From CAZLFQ01 sp044229535 (GTDB lineage Bacteria; Pseudomonadota; Alphaproteobacteria; Rickettsiales; Midichloriaceae), in assembly GCA_044229535.1 (NCBI GenBank), contig JBGASU010000001.1:1426001-1490000 (forward strand): a DNA stretch of 64,000 bases, in the 5' to 3' direction. The position numbers and the translations under genes were made by a program. This document shows, in pieces, positions 51,726 to 60,615 of this stretch; positions within the stretch are counted from its first letter, which is position 1, and each line of letters starts with the position of its first letter. The notes beneath the pieces are model-generated. The model worked only from the letters and a program-made list of their open reading frames with translations. It was not told where the DNA came from and searched no databases.

Positions 51726-52940
51726 GTGGTGCATTTGAAAGCTGGTGTCTTTTCAAAATTACAGTTCCCATTGGCTATTTTGTCGGTGCTTTTGCTGCCG
51801 TTATGTTTAGGATCTATTATACCCTTAGAATTTAAATCTTTTTCTTTGGCCTTGAGCTTAACCATTAAGTCAATTTTAATTTTCATACTACCTTTTATAA
51901 TTTTTAGCTTTTTATTTAGCTCTCTTATCTCTCAAAGAAACGGAGCTATTACTTTTGTAGTATTGTTATTGACTATGGTGTTTTGCTCCAATTTTATTGC
52001 TATTATGGCTGGTTATACAATTGGGTATAACCTAATACCATTGTTAGATATAAAATTTGATGTGGCTGATGATGCTCAAAAATTACTTCCAATGTGGGAA
52101 TTAAATATCCCCAAAATAATTTCAAATGAGCCTGCTATGATTGCTGGTATTTTGCTAGGTTCGATTTTTGCAATTCACCATAATACCAAGATGGAAAAGC
52201 TAGCGCATAGATTGAATTCAATGTCACTTTTTATTCTTAGAAAGCTATTTCTGCCAATTCTTCCAATTTTTATCTTAGGTTTTGTATTTAAACTCGAGCA
52301 TGAGAAATTGTTATCAACCGTTTTAGGTCAATATCTAAATGTGTTTTTAATCGTTATCAGCAGCCAGATTTGCTATACGGTCTTATTGTATATGTTGGCC
52401 GCTAATTTTTCTGTTAGTAAGTTTCTTAAGTATATAACCAATATACTTCCTGCTACTTTGACTGGTATTACCACAATTTCTAGTGCTGCGACAATGCCAG
52501 TAACAATAATGTGTACAGAAAAGAACCTGAGCAATGCCGCTATGGCTAGGACTATAATTCCTGCTACTGCTAATATACATACGTTGGGTAGTGCTTTTGG
52601 AGTTACAATCTTAGCGTTTGGTACAATGTCTGCGTTTGGTCTGCAATTGCCACAGATACAAGAATTCATAGTTTTCGCATTCTATTATGCGGTTGCAAAA
52701 TTTGCAGTTGCTGGAATACCAGGTGGGGTTATAATAGTTGTCTCTCCATTGCTTGAAAGCTATCTTGGATTCAGTTCAGAGATGATTGGATTGATAACTG
52801 CTCTTTATATTTTATTTGATCCTTTTGGTACAGCAACAAATGTCACGTGTAATGGAGCATTTGCAATTATATTTACTCGCATCTATAAGTTATTAGGAAG
52901 AACCATTGAAGAAGAGACTGAAAAGCAAAGTATTGCTTAA
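51726..52940 (+). CDS. Dicarboxylate/amino acid:cation symporter
   Basis: The protein of about 404 residues has eight to ten hydrophobic segments and the DAACS-family features: the hairpin region TLTGITTISSAATMPVTIMC, PATANIHTLGSAFG, the AGIPGGVIIVVSPLLES loop, and the substrate-site DPFGTATNVTCNGAFA. It takes up dicarboxylates or Glu/Asp with cations, typical of intracellular bacteria fed on host metabolites. Start is uncertain: GTG 51726, GTG 51729 or TTG 51735; the last has AGGTGG five bases upstream. Confidence 0.9.
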   Translation: MVHLKAGVFSKLQFPLAILSVLLLPLCLGSIIPLEFKSFSLALSLTIKSILIFILPFIIFSFLFSSLISQRNGAITFVVLLLTMVFCSNFIAIMAGYTIGYNLIPLLDIKFDVADDAQKLLPMWELNIPKIISNEPAMIAGILLGSIFAIHHNTKMEKLAHRLNSMSLFILRKLFLPILPIFILGFVFKLEHEKLLSTVLGQYLNVFLIVISSQICYTVLLYMLAANFSVSKFLKYITNILPATLTGITTISSAATMPVTIMCTEKNLSNAAMARTIIPATANIHTLGSAFGVTILAFGTMSAFGLQLPQIQEFIVFAFYYAVAKFAVAGIPGGVIIVVSPLLESYLGFSSEMIGLITALYILFDPFGTATNVTCNGAFAIIFTRIYKLLGRTIEEETEKQSIA

Positions 52941-52953
52941 AAATAGTCGTGAA

Positions 52954-53553
52954 ATGATGGTTAAATCTTATAGAGAGGCACATGTGAATTCCATTGTTCA
53001 ACAAGATATTATTTCTAAAATAGATTATTCTCAACTAACACCCATGCAAACCAAACTGGTTGGGAATGTGTTTCATAAATTTTATGATAGTGAAGCTAAT
53101 GTAGAAGGGTTTGTATTGAATATAACAAGTAAAACTGAATATTTTGACAATCTAAACCAACTATTACCTGTAAGTAAAGTCATGCCAGATAATATATTCT
53201 ATTATATTGGTGAAAAATGTCCTGAGAATTCAGTCGAAATATCTAGAAATTTTTTAGAAGTGTATAGCTCAAATTATTGTAAAGATTATACTATAGGAAC
53301 ATTGTTTTTAGGTGTAACTACTTCAGTAGCAGCTTTGATTGGTGGGCTATTAGGGGGTGTAAACAATAAAGATACACTTGCTGGATTAGCTCTAGCGCCT
53401 GCATTGATGGGGGCTCTTAGTGGCGCTTTCTTTAGTGCTGTATGTAATAATCAATATCCAGATAGTAACGAAGTGGTTTGGCAAGAATTTAAAACTTGTT
53501 TGAGAGAAGAAATTATAATAGGTGATTCGCCTATTCCTGAATATTCTTCTTAA
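52954..53553 (+). CDS. Hypothetical protein with C-terminal Gly/Ala hydrophobic hairpin
   Basis: The 199-residue protein (from ATG 52954; a TTG at 52906 would overlap the symporter) is not recognised. Residues about 118-165 form a hydrophobic helical pair rich in Gly and Ala (AALIGGLLGG, ALAPALMGALSGAFFSAV), resembling a membrane hairpin. The rest is polar. It follows the symporter by 13 bases and ends before a strong terminator, so they form one transcription unit. Confidence 0.65.
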   Translation: MMVKSYREAHVNSIVQQDIISKIDYSQLTPMQTKLVGNVFHKFYDSEANVEGFVLNITSKTEYFDNLNQLLPVSKVMPDNIFYYIGEKCPENSVEISRNFLEVYSSNYCKDYTIGTLFLGVTTSVAALIGGLLGGVNNKDTLAGLALAPALMGALSGAFFSAVCNNQYPDSNEVVWQEFKTCLREEIIIGDSPIPEYSS

Positions 53554-53562
53554 TAATGTAAT

Positions 53563-53593
53563 AAAAAAGGGGCGGTGTTATCGCCCCTTTTTT
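53563..53593 (+). terminator. Bidirectional intrinsic terminator
   Basis: AAAAAAGGGGCG (53563-53574) pairs with CGCCCCTTTTTT (53582-53593) around a 7-base loop. It separates the rightward hypothetical gene from the leftward pnp and can serve both. Confidence 0.92.
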
Positions 53594-53607
53594 ATTACGA
53601 AATGTTT

Positions 53608-55938
53608 TTAGAAAAATCTTCTTTTCTTAGGTTGAGATTCTTCAGAATTACCGCGATTATTTTCATTGCCGCGATCGTTATTGTTGCGATCATCGCGCTT
53701 TCTATCGCCACGATCACCACCACTACGGTCACGATTTCTATCTCCACCTTTTGGATGGTGACGATCTCTATTGTTTCGGTTGTGTCTTTTTTGAGGTCTG
53801 TCTTGCTTCTCACCTTCTGAACTTTCAGGTTGAGATACAGCAGATTCATTGTTCTCAAAGCCTTCACCAAATTTTAAAGATAGTTTAATCTTGCCATTTG
53901 ATTCGACATTTAGAACTTTTACCTGAATTTTATCACCTTCTTTTAAGATATCTTTAGGATGATTAACTCGTGTTGCGCTCATTTCGCTAACGTGTAGTAA
54001 CCCTTCAGTATCTTTCATAATTGCCACAAACGCACCAAAATCAACTATTCTAGTAACTGTTCCGGTATAAATCTTGCCGATTTCAGGAACTGCAACTATA
54101 TCGTTTATTCTCTCAATTGCAGCGGCCATTGCTTCGCCAGATGTTGAGGCAACATTAACTACGCCATCATCAGAAATATCAATTTTAACGCCTGTTTTCT
54201 CAATGATATCTTTAATCACTTTTCCACCTGGCCCAATTAATGCGCCAATTTTATCTTTCGGAATTTTGAAAGAATTGATTTGTGGAGCATTAGAAGAAAT
54301 TTGAGCTCTTGATTCCGTAACTGCTTCAGCCATTCTACCTAGAATATGAAGTCTACCAGCTTTAGCTTGTGTTAAAGCTTGATCCATAATCTCTGTAGTA
54401 ATGCCACTTATTTTGATATCCATTTGTAAAGCTGTAATACCTTCTGCAGTACCAGCAACTTTAAAGTCCATATCACCAAGGTGATCTTCATCTCCCATAA
54501 TATCAGATAGCACTACATAATCTTTGCCTTCTAATATAAGACCCATAGCGATACCTGCAACTGGAGCTGGAAGTGGAACGCCAGCTGCCATTAGTGATAA
54601 TGACGCACCGCAAACACTTGCCATTGAAGACGATCCATTGGATTCTGTAATCTCAGATACAACGCGAATTGTATAAGGGAATTTCTCTTTCGAAGGGATT
54701 AGTGGATTGATAGCTCTAAATGCTAATTTACCGTGCCCAATTTCTCTTCTACCTGGTGCTCCAAGTCTACCACATTCACCTACCGAGTAAGGAGGGAAGT
54801 TGTAATGTAGCATGAACCTGTCTTTACGATCTCCTTCAAGATCATCAACAACTTGCTCATCATCACCAGTTCCTAAAGTTGTAACTACTAAAGCTTGAGT
54901 TTCACCTCTAGTGAATAAGGCTGAACCGTGAACGCTTGGAAGTAAATCTAACTCGCAAACGATTTGGCGAATCTCTTCTTCAGTTCTTCCATCAATACGC
55001 TTTTTTGTTTTTAGCATTTGTGTACGAACGATGTCCTTCTCTAGATCTTTTATGCAAGATCCAACGCGAACTTCATCTAACTCTTTTTCTTCGACTAAAG
55101 ATTTTTTAACTTCATCTTTAATTGCATCAAGAGCTGTTCTGCGTTCTTGTTTGTCGACTAGAGCATAAGCTTTGCGAATTTTTGTTTCTGCAATACCCTT
55201 TACAAGTTTTGCTATCTCAGAGTTATCTTCTAATTCAATTTTCCATTCTGTATTACCAACTTCTTTTGCTAATTCTTTGATTGCTTTAATAATTGGTTGG
55301 AATGACTTGTGACCGAATGTTACGGCGCCAAGCATTATTTCTTCCGAAAGTTGCTGAGCGGTTGATTCAACCATGAGCACTGCATCTTTTGTTCCAGCTA
55401 CCACTAAATCAAGTGTGCTGCCATCAGCTAATTCTGCAACCGAAGGATTTAAGATATATTCGCCATTTTTATATCCAACTCTTGCTGCGCCAATTGGTTG
55501 CTCAAACGGAATGCCAGAGATTGCAAGTGCTGCTGAAGCCCCTATAATTGCAAGAATATCTGGATTGCAATCTGGATCGTATGAAATTGTTGTACAGATG
55601 ATTTGTACTTCGTTATGGAAGTTATCAGGGAACAACGGGCGAATAGGTCTGTCGATCAGTCTTGAAGTTAACACTTCGCGTTCACTTGGTCTGCTTTCTC
55701 TTTTGAAGAAGCCACCAGGGAATTTGCCTGCAGCATACCACTTATCTTGGTAGTGAACTGTTAATGGGAAAAAATCAATCCCAGTTTTTGGCTTTCTTGC
55801 GCCGACAGCTGTACATAATACAACCGATTTTCCCATCTTCACTAGTACCGCACCGTCTGCTTGCCTAGCAATTTTTCCAGTTTCTAATACAAGGGTTTTA
55901 TCGCCCCATTGTATTTCTTTAGTTTGTATTTTAAACAT
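53608..55938 (-). CDS. pnp: Polynucleotide phosphorylase
   Basis: The 776-residue enzyme has two RNase PH domains (about 1-235 and 310-545; FFKRESRPSEREVLTSRLID, the active-site part MGDEDHLGDMDFKVAGT), a KH domain (IGALIGPGGKVIKDI, about 560-620), an S1 domain (IYTGTVTRIVDFGAF, about 625-695) and an unusual 70-residue Arg/Asn/Asp/Gly-rich tail to the C-terminus. It degrades RNA in the 3'-5' direction. It follows rpsO, the standard order, after a hairpin. Confidence 0.96.
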   Translation of the reverse strand: MFKIQTKEIQWGDKTLVLETGKIARQADGAVLVKMGKSVVLCTAVGARKPKTGIDFFPLTVHYQDKWYAAGKFPGGFFKRESRPSEREVLTSRLIDRPIRPLFPDNFHNEVQIICTTISYDPDCNPDILAIIGASAALAISGIPFEQPIGAARVGYKNGEYILNPSVAELADGSTLDLVVAGTKDAVLMVESTAQQLSEEIMLGAVTFGHKSFQPIIKAIKELAKEVGNTEWKIELEDNSEIAKLVKGIAETKIRKAYALVDKQERRTALDAIKDEVKKSLVEEKELDEVRVGSCIKDLEKDIVRTQMLKTKKRIDGRTEEEIRQIVCELDLLPSVHGSALFTRGETQALVVTTLGTGDDEQVVDDLEGDRKDRFMLHYNFPPYSVGECGRLGAPGRREIGHGKLAFRAINPLIPSKEKFPYTIRVVSEITESNGSSSMASVCGASLSLMAAGVPLPAPVAGIAMGLILEGKDYVVLSDIMGDEDHLGDMDFKVAGTAEGITALQMDIKISGITTEIMDQALTQAKAGRLHILGRMAEAVTESRAQISSNAPQINSFKIPKDKIGALIGPGGKVIKDIIEKTGVKIDISDDGVVNVASTSGEAMAAAIERINDIVAVPEIGKIYTGTVTRIVDFGAFVAIMKDTEGLLHVSEMSATRVNHPKDILKEGDKIQVKVLNVESNGKIKLSLKFGEGFENNESAVSQPESSEGEKQDRPQKRHNRNNRDRHHPKGGDRNRDRSGGDRGDRKRDDRNNNDRGNENNRGNSEESQPKKRRFF

Positions 55939-55961
55939 TAAATTTAATTCCTATATAATTA

Positions 55962-55991
55962 AAATTGCCCCTGAATTTTCAGAGGCAATTT
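55962..55991 (-). terminator. rpsO-pnp intergenic hairpin
   Basis: A 13-bp stem with one mismatch: AAATTGCC-C-CTGAA pairs with TTCAG-A-GGCAATTT, with a 2-base loop, between rpsO and pnp. On the minus strand it is followed by a run of T and A. It may be a partial terminator and an RNase III processing site, as at the same place in other bacteria; the latter is by analogy. Confidence 0.75.
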
Positions 55992-55993
55992 AC

Positions 55994-56263
55994 TTATTTT
56001 CTAATACCAAGTTTTTTGATCAGAGTCTGATAGCGCGGGCTATCATTTCTTTCAAGATACTTAAGTAATTTTCTTCTGCGTGTAACAAGCATAATCAAGC
56101 CACGTTTAGCTTGAGTGTCTTTACCCATGTCTTTAAGGTGTTCTGTTAAAGCTGAAATTCTTTCAGTAAGAACTGCACACTGCACTTCAACCGAACCTGT
56201 ATCACCTTTATTTTTAGCATAGCTAGACATTAGCTCTTGCTTCTTTTCTTTTGTAATCGACAT
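55994..56263 (-). CDS. rpsO: 30S ribosomal protein S15
   Basis: From ATG 56263 the protein has the standard 89 residues: MSITKEKKQELMSSYAKN, DTGSVEVQCAVLTERISALT, HLKDMGKDTQAKRGLIMLV and RRRKLLKYLERNDSPRYQTL. S15 binds 16S rRNA early in assembly. AGAGGAG lies six bases before the start; the longer open frame to 56353 is rejected. It sits between truB and pnp in the classical order truB-rpsO-pnp. Confidence 0.98.
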   Translation of the reverse strand: MSITKEKKQELMSSYAKNKGDTGSVEVQCAVLTERISALTEHLKDMGKDTQAKRGLIMLVTRRRKLLKYLERNDSPRYQTLIKKLGIRK

Positions 56264-56279
56264 CGAATACTCCTCTTTA

Positions 56280-57164
56280 TTAATAGTTAAATACTGTTTT
56301 TGGATGTAAGTAGCCGTCTCTGGCATAACAAATCGCAACAAGAGTGTTGCCATTCTTTACTGCTATGTCAGTTTGAGAATCTTTTAAGAAAGGAAGCTTT
56401 TGACCAAACCTTAATTTTTTGGATTCGTCTTCGGTTACTTGCTGTACTAAGATGTCGTCCAGCACAGCATCAATAGGGCATAAAGCCTTATTTAACTCCT
56501 CAGTGAGCCCATTATGCACTATTTTTTCTATATAATCCAGTGAAATCGCTTTCTCAATTTTGAACGCTCCAGACTCTATTCGTCTTAATTTTGATACATA
56601 GCCAAGTGAGCCCAGTGTAAAAGCGATGTCGCGGGCTAAGGATCTGATATAAAAACCTTTTGAGCAGATGACTTTAATTGTGGCGCTCTCTACTGTATGA
56701 GATAATAATTCAATGCCATATATAGTGACTGTCCTTGGTTTTAATTCTACAGATTTTCCCTCACGCATAATATCGCAAGCGCGCTTGCCATTGATTTTTA
56801 TAGCAGAATATTCGGGTGGGATTTGTGAAATTTCACCAGTAAATTTAGATAATGCTTGTTCAAGTTTTTCTAGAGTAGGGCGAGAGTCTGATTCTGCTAT
56901 TACTGCTCCATCAATATCATGAGAATCACGGGTTTGCCCCCATGTAATTTCAAATTCATAAGCTTTAGTCGAGCCCATAGCATATTGTACAGTTTTAGTG
57001 GCTTCTCCCAGTGCAACCATAAGTATACCAGTGGCAAAAGGGTCAAGAGTACCAGCATGTCCAATTTTTTTTGGCTTTAATAATTTTTTTAGAATCATTA
57101 AAGCTTTATTAGAGGTTATGCCCATAGGTTTATCTAAAATTAGCCAGCCATTTAACATCATCAT
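56280..57164 (-). CDS. truB: tRNA pseudouridine(55) synthase TruB
   Basis: The 294-residue protein carries GWLILDKPMGITSN, the catalytic Asp41 in GHAGTLDPFATGIL, and KGFYIRSLARDIAFTLGSLG. It makes pseudouridine 55 in the T-loop of tRNAs. The start may be at any of the first three Met codons. It is the first gene of the leftward truB-rpsO-pnp cluster; the divergent MFS gene starts 122 bases away. Confidence 0.95.
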   Translation of the reverse strand: MMMLNGWLILDKPMGITSNKALMILKKLLKPKKIGHAGTLDPFATGILMVALGEATKTVQYAMGSTKAYEFEITWGQTRDSHDIDGAVIAESDSRPTLEKLEQALSKFTGEISQIPPEYSAIKINGKRACDIMREGKSVELKPRTVTIYGIELLSHTVESATIKVICSKGFYIRSLARDIAFTLGSLGYVSKLRRIESGAFKIEKAISLDYIEKIVHNGLTEELNKALCPIDAVLDDILVQQVTEDESKKLRFGQKLPFLKDSQTDIAVKNGNTLVAICYARDGYLHPKTVFNY

Positions 57165-57286
57165 TCAAATAAATTTCAGTATTGGTGAATTATACATTTT
57201 TTCGTATTTTAGACAATTGACAATCCTTATTTGATAACTGCTCTAATATCTAGTAGCCTATAATCTATTAGAATATAGGTTTGAAT

Positions 57287-58567
57287 ATGTCTAAAAATAG
57301 TACTTCAACTTCTCATGTTATTTTAGCAGCTCTTATCGGGCATATATTAGAATTCTTTGATTTTACCATGTACATGGTTTTTGCGGTGCAAATTGGTAAG
57401 GAATTCTTTCCAAATGAATCAGCTTTTGCTCAGACACTTTCAAGTCTTGCAGTATTCGCTGTTGGGTTTTTGATGAGGCCGATTGGAGGAATATACTTTG
57501 GCCATATAGGCGATACCTATGGTCGCAAAAAAGCGCTAACTATTTCTGTTGTAGGTATGGCAGTGATTACTTTCTGTATGGCTTTGCTCCCGAATTATCA
57601 TTCCATAGGCGTGCTTGCCCCATTGTTATTGGTGCTATGTAGATTGGGGCAAGGATTTTGTGTTGGCGGTGAGGGGACTGGAGCTGCGGTATTTATGCTG
57701 GAACATATGCATAAATTAAAACCAGGATTGGTTGGTGGTATTGTAAATGCAGGTTTAAATATTGGCATTCTTCTCGCAATGTTTACTGGTATGTATTTAA
57801 ATGCAAGGTTTGGTGCTGATAGCAATGCATGGAGATATGCATTTGTGATTGGTGGGGTTTTAGGATTGGTTGGGGTTTATATTAGAATGGTTGTGAAAGA
57901 AACTCCTGTATTTGAAAACGTATTGAAGAGCAAAAAAACTATAGCATACCCGATTAAAAAAGTTTTATCTTCTGGGAAAAAGAACGTAATGCTTGCCATC
58001 GTATATGCAGGGTTCTTTGGTGTTTCAGGATATTTGGTTGTGGCATTTATGAACATATTTTTTAAAACAGTAATGATGAATGATGCAAATGTTGCGCTAC
58101 AATATGCAGCGTTTGGAAGCATCTGCTTGATTATGTTCATTCCAATGTTTGGGGCATTATCTGACATAGTTGGCTATACTAAAACGTTGGTCGTGGGCTG
58201 CTTTTGTGTGCTACTGACTTCAATTCCAATTTTTGAGTTATTATCTAGTGCAGATCCATTTAGCATATACTTAGGAATATTTTTATTAGCGGCAGTTTCT
58301 GCTTCTATACATGCGCCGATTTACCCATTCATGCTAAAGATTTTTTCTCCTGAGCAGAGATATTCAGGAATTGCATTTTGTATGAACCTTGGGGTTGCTT
58401 TGTTTGGCGGTACATGTTCCATGATTTGTTTGTGGTTGATTCAAGAAACAGGTTCGACATTTGCCCCAGCATATTATTGGAGCGTAATGAGTGCTGCAAC
58501 ATTGATAATGTTAATGGCGACGCGTCCGCGCATTGTGTACTCAAAAGATGGTGCAATGCAGTATTGA
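57287..58567 (+). CDS. MFS transporter, ProP-like (first of tandem pair)
   Basis: The 426-residue protein has 12 transmembrane helices and the MHS-family (proline/betaine/citrate) features: HILEFFDFTMYMVF in helix 1, FLMRPIGGIYFGHIGDTYGRK between helices 2 and 3, and LGQGFCVGGEGTGAAVFMLE in helix 4-5. Such carriers take up host osmolytes, amino acids or dicarboxylates by proton symport. Start ATG 57287 has AGGT upstream; TTG at 57281 is in frame. The next gene is its paralogue. Confidence 0.92.
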   Translation: MSKNSTSTSHVILAALIGHILEFFDFTMYMVFAVQIGKEFFPNESAFAQTLSSLAVFAVGFLMRPIGGIYFGHIGDTYGRKKALTISVVGMAVITFCMALLPNYHSIGVLAPLLLVLCRLGQGFCVGGEGTGAAVFMLEHMHKLKPGLVGGIVNAGLNIGILLAMFTGMYLNARFGADSNAWRYAFVIGGVLGLVGVYIRMVVKETPVFENVLKSKKTIAYPIKKVLSSGKKNVMLAIVYAGFFGVSGYLVVAFMNIFFKTVMMNDANVALQYAAFGSICLIMFIPMFGALSDIVGYTKTLVVGCFCVLLTSIPIFELLSSADPFSIYLGIFLLAAVSASIHAPIYPFMLKIFSPEQRYSGIAFCMNLGVALFGGTCSMICLWLIQETGSTFAPAYYWSVMSAATLIMLMATRPRIVYSKDGAMQY

Positions 58568-58628
58568 ATTTTTTTGCACTTTCATATTTTTCATGTAGGT
58601 TAAGCTTTGAATTACAAGGTTAAAATAT

Positions 58629-59912
58629 ATGAAAAATAATTCATCACTTAAAGTGGTTTTAGCTGCAATTACAGGGCACGCTCTAGAGTTTTATGACTTT
58701 ACAATTTATGCAGTTTTCGCACTAAAAATTGGTGAATTATTTTTTCCTAACTCATCTGAATTTGCGCAAATTCTTTCAAGCCTAGCAGTGTTTGCAGTAG
58801 GCTTTGTAATGCGCCCAGTTGGTGGTGTTGTGTTCGGTCATATTGGTGATAAATATGGAAGGCGTAGAGCGTTGATAATTGCTGTATCTGGTATGGCTAT
58901 TATAACATTCTTAGTGGGATTATTGCCTGATTATAACTCAATTGGAATTGCTGCCCCAATTATGTTGGTTGTCTTCAGATTGATTCAAGGACTTTGTGTA
59001 GGCGGCGAAGGTGCTGGAGCTTCTATATTTGTACTGGAGCACATGAAAGGGCTAAAGCCAGGGCTTGTAGGTGGTATTGTAAATGCCGCATTAACTTTAG
59101 GCATATTGCTCGCCATATTGGTTGGTATGTTCATGAACTCATATTTTGGTGTAGATAGCGATGGTTGGAGATATGCATTCATGCTTGGTGGTGTATTCGG
59201 TATGGGAAGCTTATATTTATTGCTGTCTGTTTCTGAGACACCAGTATTTGAAGAGATGAAAGCTAGTAAAAAGATAGTTGAATTACCAATTCGAGAAGTT
59301 TTTAGAACAAATTTGAAAAACGTAATTTTAACTGTTGCAGTCGGTGGACTAACTGGTGCATCAGGTTATTTTGTAATGACTTATCTTAATGTGTTTTTCA
59401 AAACAGTTATGATGGTTGATGCAAACACTGCCCTTTACTACACCGCTCTTGGTAATTTAGGGCTAATAATTTTTCTGCCAGTTATGGGTGCGTTGTCGGA
59501 TAGACTAGGCTATACAAAAACCATATCGCTTGGTTGTGTTATAGTTTTATTCTCATCAACAGCAATTTTCCAAATGCTGTGTAGTACTGAAGCTAATACA
59601 GTTTATTCAGGGATATTATTATTGTCAGCTTTGGTGTCAGTTATATATGCACCGCTATATCCATTTATGCTGGGGCTATTTACTCCAGAGCAAAGGTACT
59701 CAGGAATTGCCTGTTGCTTGAATTTGGGAATAGCAATATTTGGCGGCACATGTTCGATGGTTTGTTTGTGGCTCATCAATAAAACGCAAGAGCCTTTCGC
59801 AGCTGCATATTATTGGAACTTTGTAAGCGCGATGTTCCTAATTGTACTTGTAGCAATTAAGCCAAGAAAAGTTATTGGGTATTTTATTCCTAGTTATAAG
59901 GTGACGATTTAA
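58629..59912 (+). CDS. MFS transporter, ProP-like (second of tandem pair)
   Basis: The 427-residue protein has the same layout as its neighbour (HALEFYDFTIYAVFALKIGE, MRPVGGVVFGHIGDKYGRRR, IQGLCVGGEGAGASIFVLE), so the two are tandem duplicates that have diverged. Substrates probably differ; which ones cannot be inferred. There are 61 bases between them. A palindrome-rich non-coding stretch follows. Confidence 0.92.
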   Translation: MKNNSSLKVVLAAITGHALEFYDFTIYAVFALKIGELFFPNSSEFAQILSSLAVFAVGFVMRPVGGVVFGHIGDKYGRRRALIIAVSGMAIITFLVGLLPDYNSIGIAAPIMLVVFRLIQGLCVGGEGAGASIFVLEHMKGLKPGLVGGIVNAALTLGILLAILVGMFMNSYFGVDSDGWRYAFMLGGVFGMGSLYLLLSVSETPVFEEMKASKKIVELPIREVFRTNLKNVILTVAVGGLTGASGYFVMTYLNVFFKTVMMVDANTALYYTALGNLGLIIFLPVMGALSDRLGYTKTISLGCVIVLFSSTAIFQMLCSTEANTVYSGILLLSALVSVIYAPLYPFMLGLFTPEQRYSGIACCLNLGIAIFGGTCSMVCLWLINKTQEPFAAAYYWNFVSAMFLIVLVAIKPRKVIGYFIPSYKVTI

Positions 59913-60361
59913 TATAAATATATTTTGCTAAGATTTTTTGGATTCGAAGAATCCGTTGGGTGTGTGTAATTTTTGCTAAGAGCCGCCTTAGGCGCGCAAA
60001 AATTCCCCCCCGAGCACACACCCAAACAGCTTCTTCTTATTAAAGTTAGTGATTACTATATTTTATTATTTAAGGAATTTTGAGTCTTGTATTAAATAGT
60101 AATGCCCAAAATAATGTGGGTAAATTTTTAGTTCGGGGGCAAAGATCTAGCGAATGAATTTTTAAGTTTTTATCGGGGAATGTTTATGAAAAATTCATTC
60201 GTAGCTCTTCATTAAACATAAAATCTTACTAAAAAAATGGGTCTGCGCCACAGGCGCTGTAAGTAATGAATGTGCGCGGTGGGAAGGGTCGGGGATTTGG
60301 TGCTAGCGCATTCATTACACAAAAATTGTTTGCATTAGCAAACAAGGCTATGAAAACTAAC
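59913..60361. repeat. Palindrome-rich non-coding stretch between MFS gene and glmS
   Basis: No reliable coding region is present in this 449-bp gap. It holds three long imperfect hairpins: H1 at 59956-60025 (TTGGGTGTGTG/CACACACCCAA, inner AATTTTTGC/GCAAAAATT), H2 at 60149-60201 (CGAATGAATTTTT/AAAAATTCATTCG) and H3 at 60263-60318 (GTAATGAATG with bulge/GCGCATTCATTAC), plus the short hairpins GCGCC/GGCGC (60245-60257) and GGATTC/GAATCC (59940-59954). Local G/C runs contrast with the AT-rich surroundings. It could be a family of palindromic elements, an RNA, or a regulatory DNA structure. Confidence 0.6.
60321..60345 (-). terminator. Terminator downstream of glmS region
   Basis: On the minus strand TTGTTTGC pairs with GCAAACAA around loop TAAT, followed by a run of five T. 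The core 16 bases are the same as at 39943-39958 (opposite orientation). It would end glmS and the small ORF at 60362. Confidence 0.7.
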
Positions 60362-60607
60362 TTATGCAGCGGGGGCTGCTAAGCCAGCGATTGCAGCTTG
60401 TCCTTTTATAATATGAGTGCAATGCAAAGAATATCCATTATGATAATCTTCGTAACATTCTGTATATACTCGTAAAAAAGGCAGGATATTTTCTTGGATA
60501 TATAACCACGTATTCGTCGAAGAAAGGTAATTAAATTTATTTTGGATTGGCTCAATTATTCTTGCATTAATAAAGTTTAGCAGTGGGTTTAACGCTAAAT
60601 TGAGCAT
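60362..60607 (-). CDS. Small hypothetical protein, 81 aa (uncertain)
   Basis: An open frame of 81 codons starts 8 bases after glmS and ends in a GC-rich stretch that would encode GQAAIAGLAAPAA. The first 65 residues look protein-like (rich in Tyr, Asn, Trp) but match nothing I know. There is no clear ribosome binding site. The sudden Ala/Gly-rich end may be a frame run into the palindromic DNA. It may be a real co-transcribed gene or a remnant. Confidence 0.4.
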   Translation of the reverse strand: MLNLALNPLLNFINARIIEPIQNKFNYLSSTNTWLYIQENILPFLRVYTECYEDYHNGYSLHCTHIIKGQAAIAGLAAPAA

Positions 60608-60615
60608 ATAAAATA

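Noticed and set aside
53595..53870. Open frames opposite the pnp tail, rich in Val/Ile/Thr
   Set aside because: They are reflections of the repetitive Arg/Asp/Asn codons in the PNPase tail and have no ribosome binding site or family features.
59940..59954. GGATTC-GAA-GAATCC as terminator of the second MFS gene
   Set aside because: No T-run follows on either strand; the run of T lies before the stem when read rightward.
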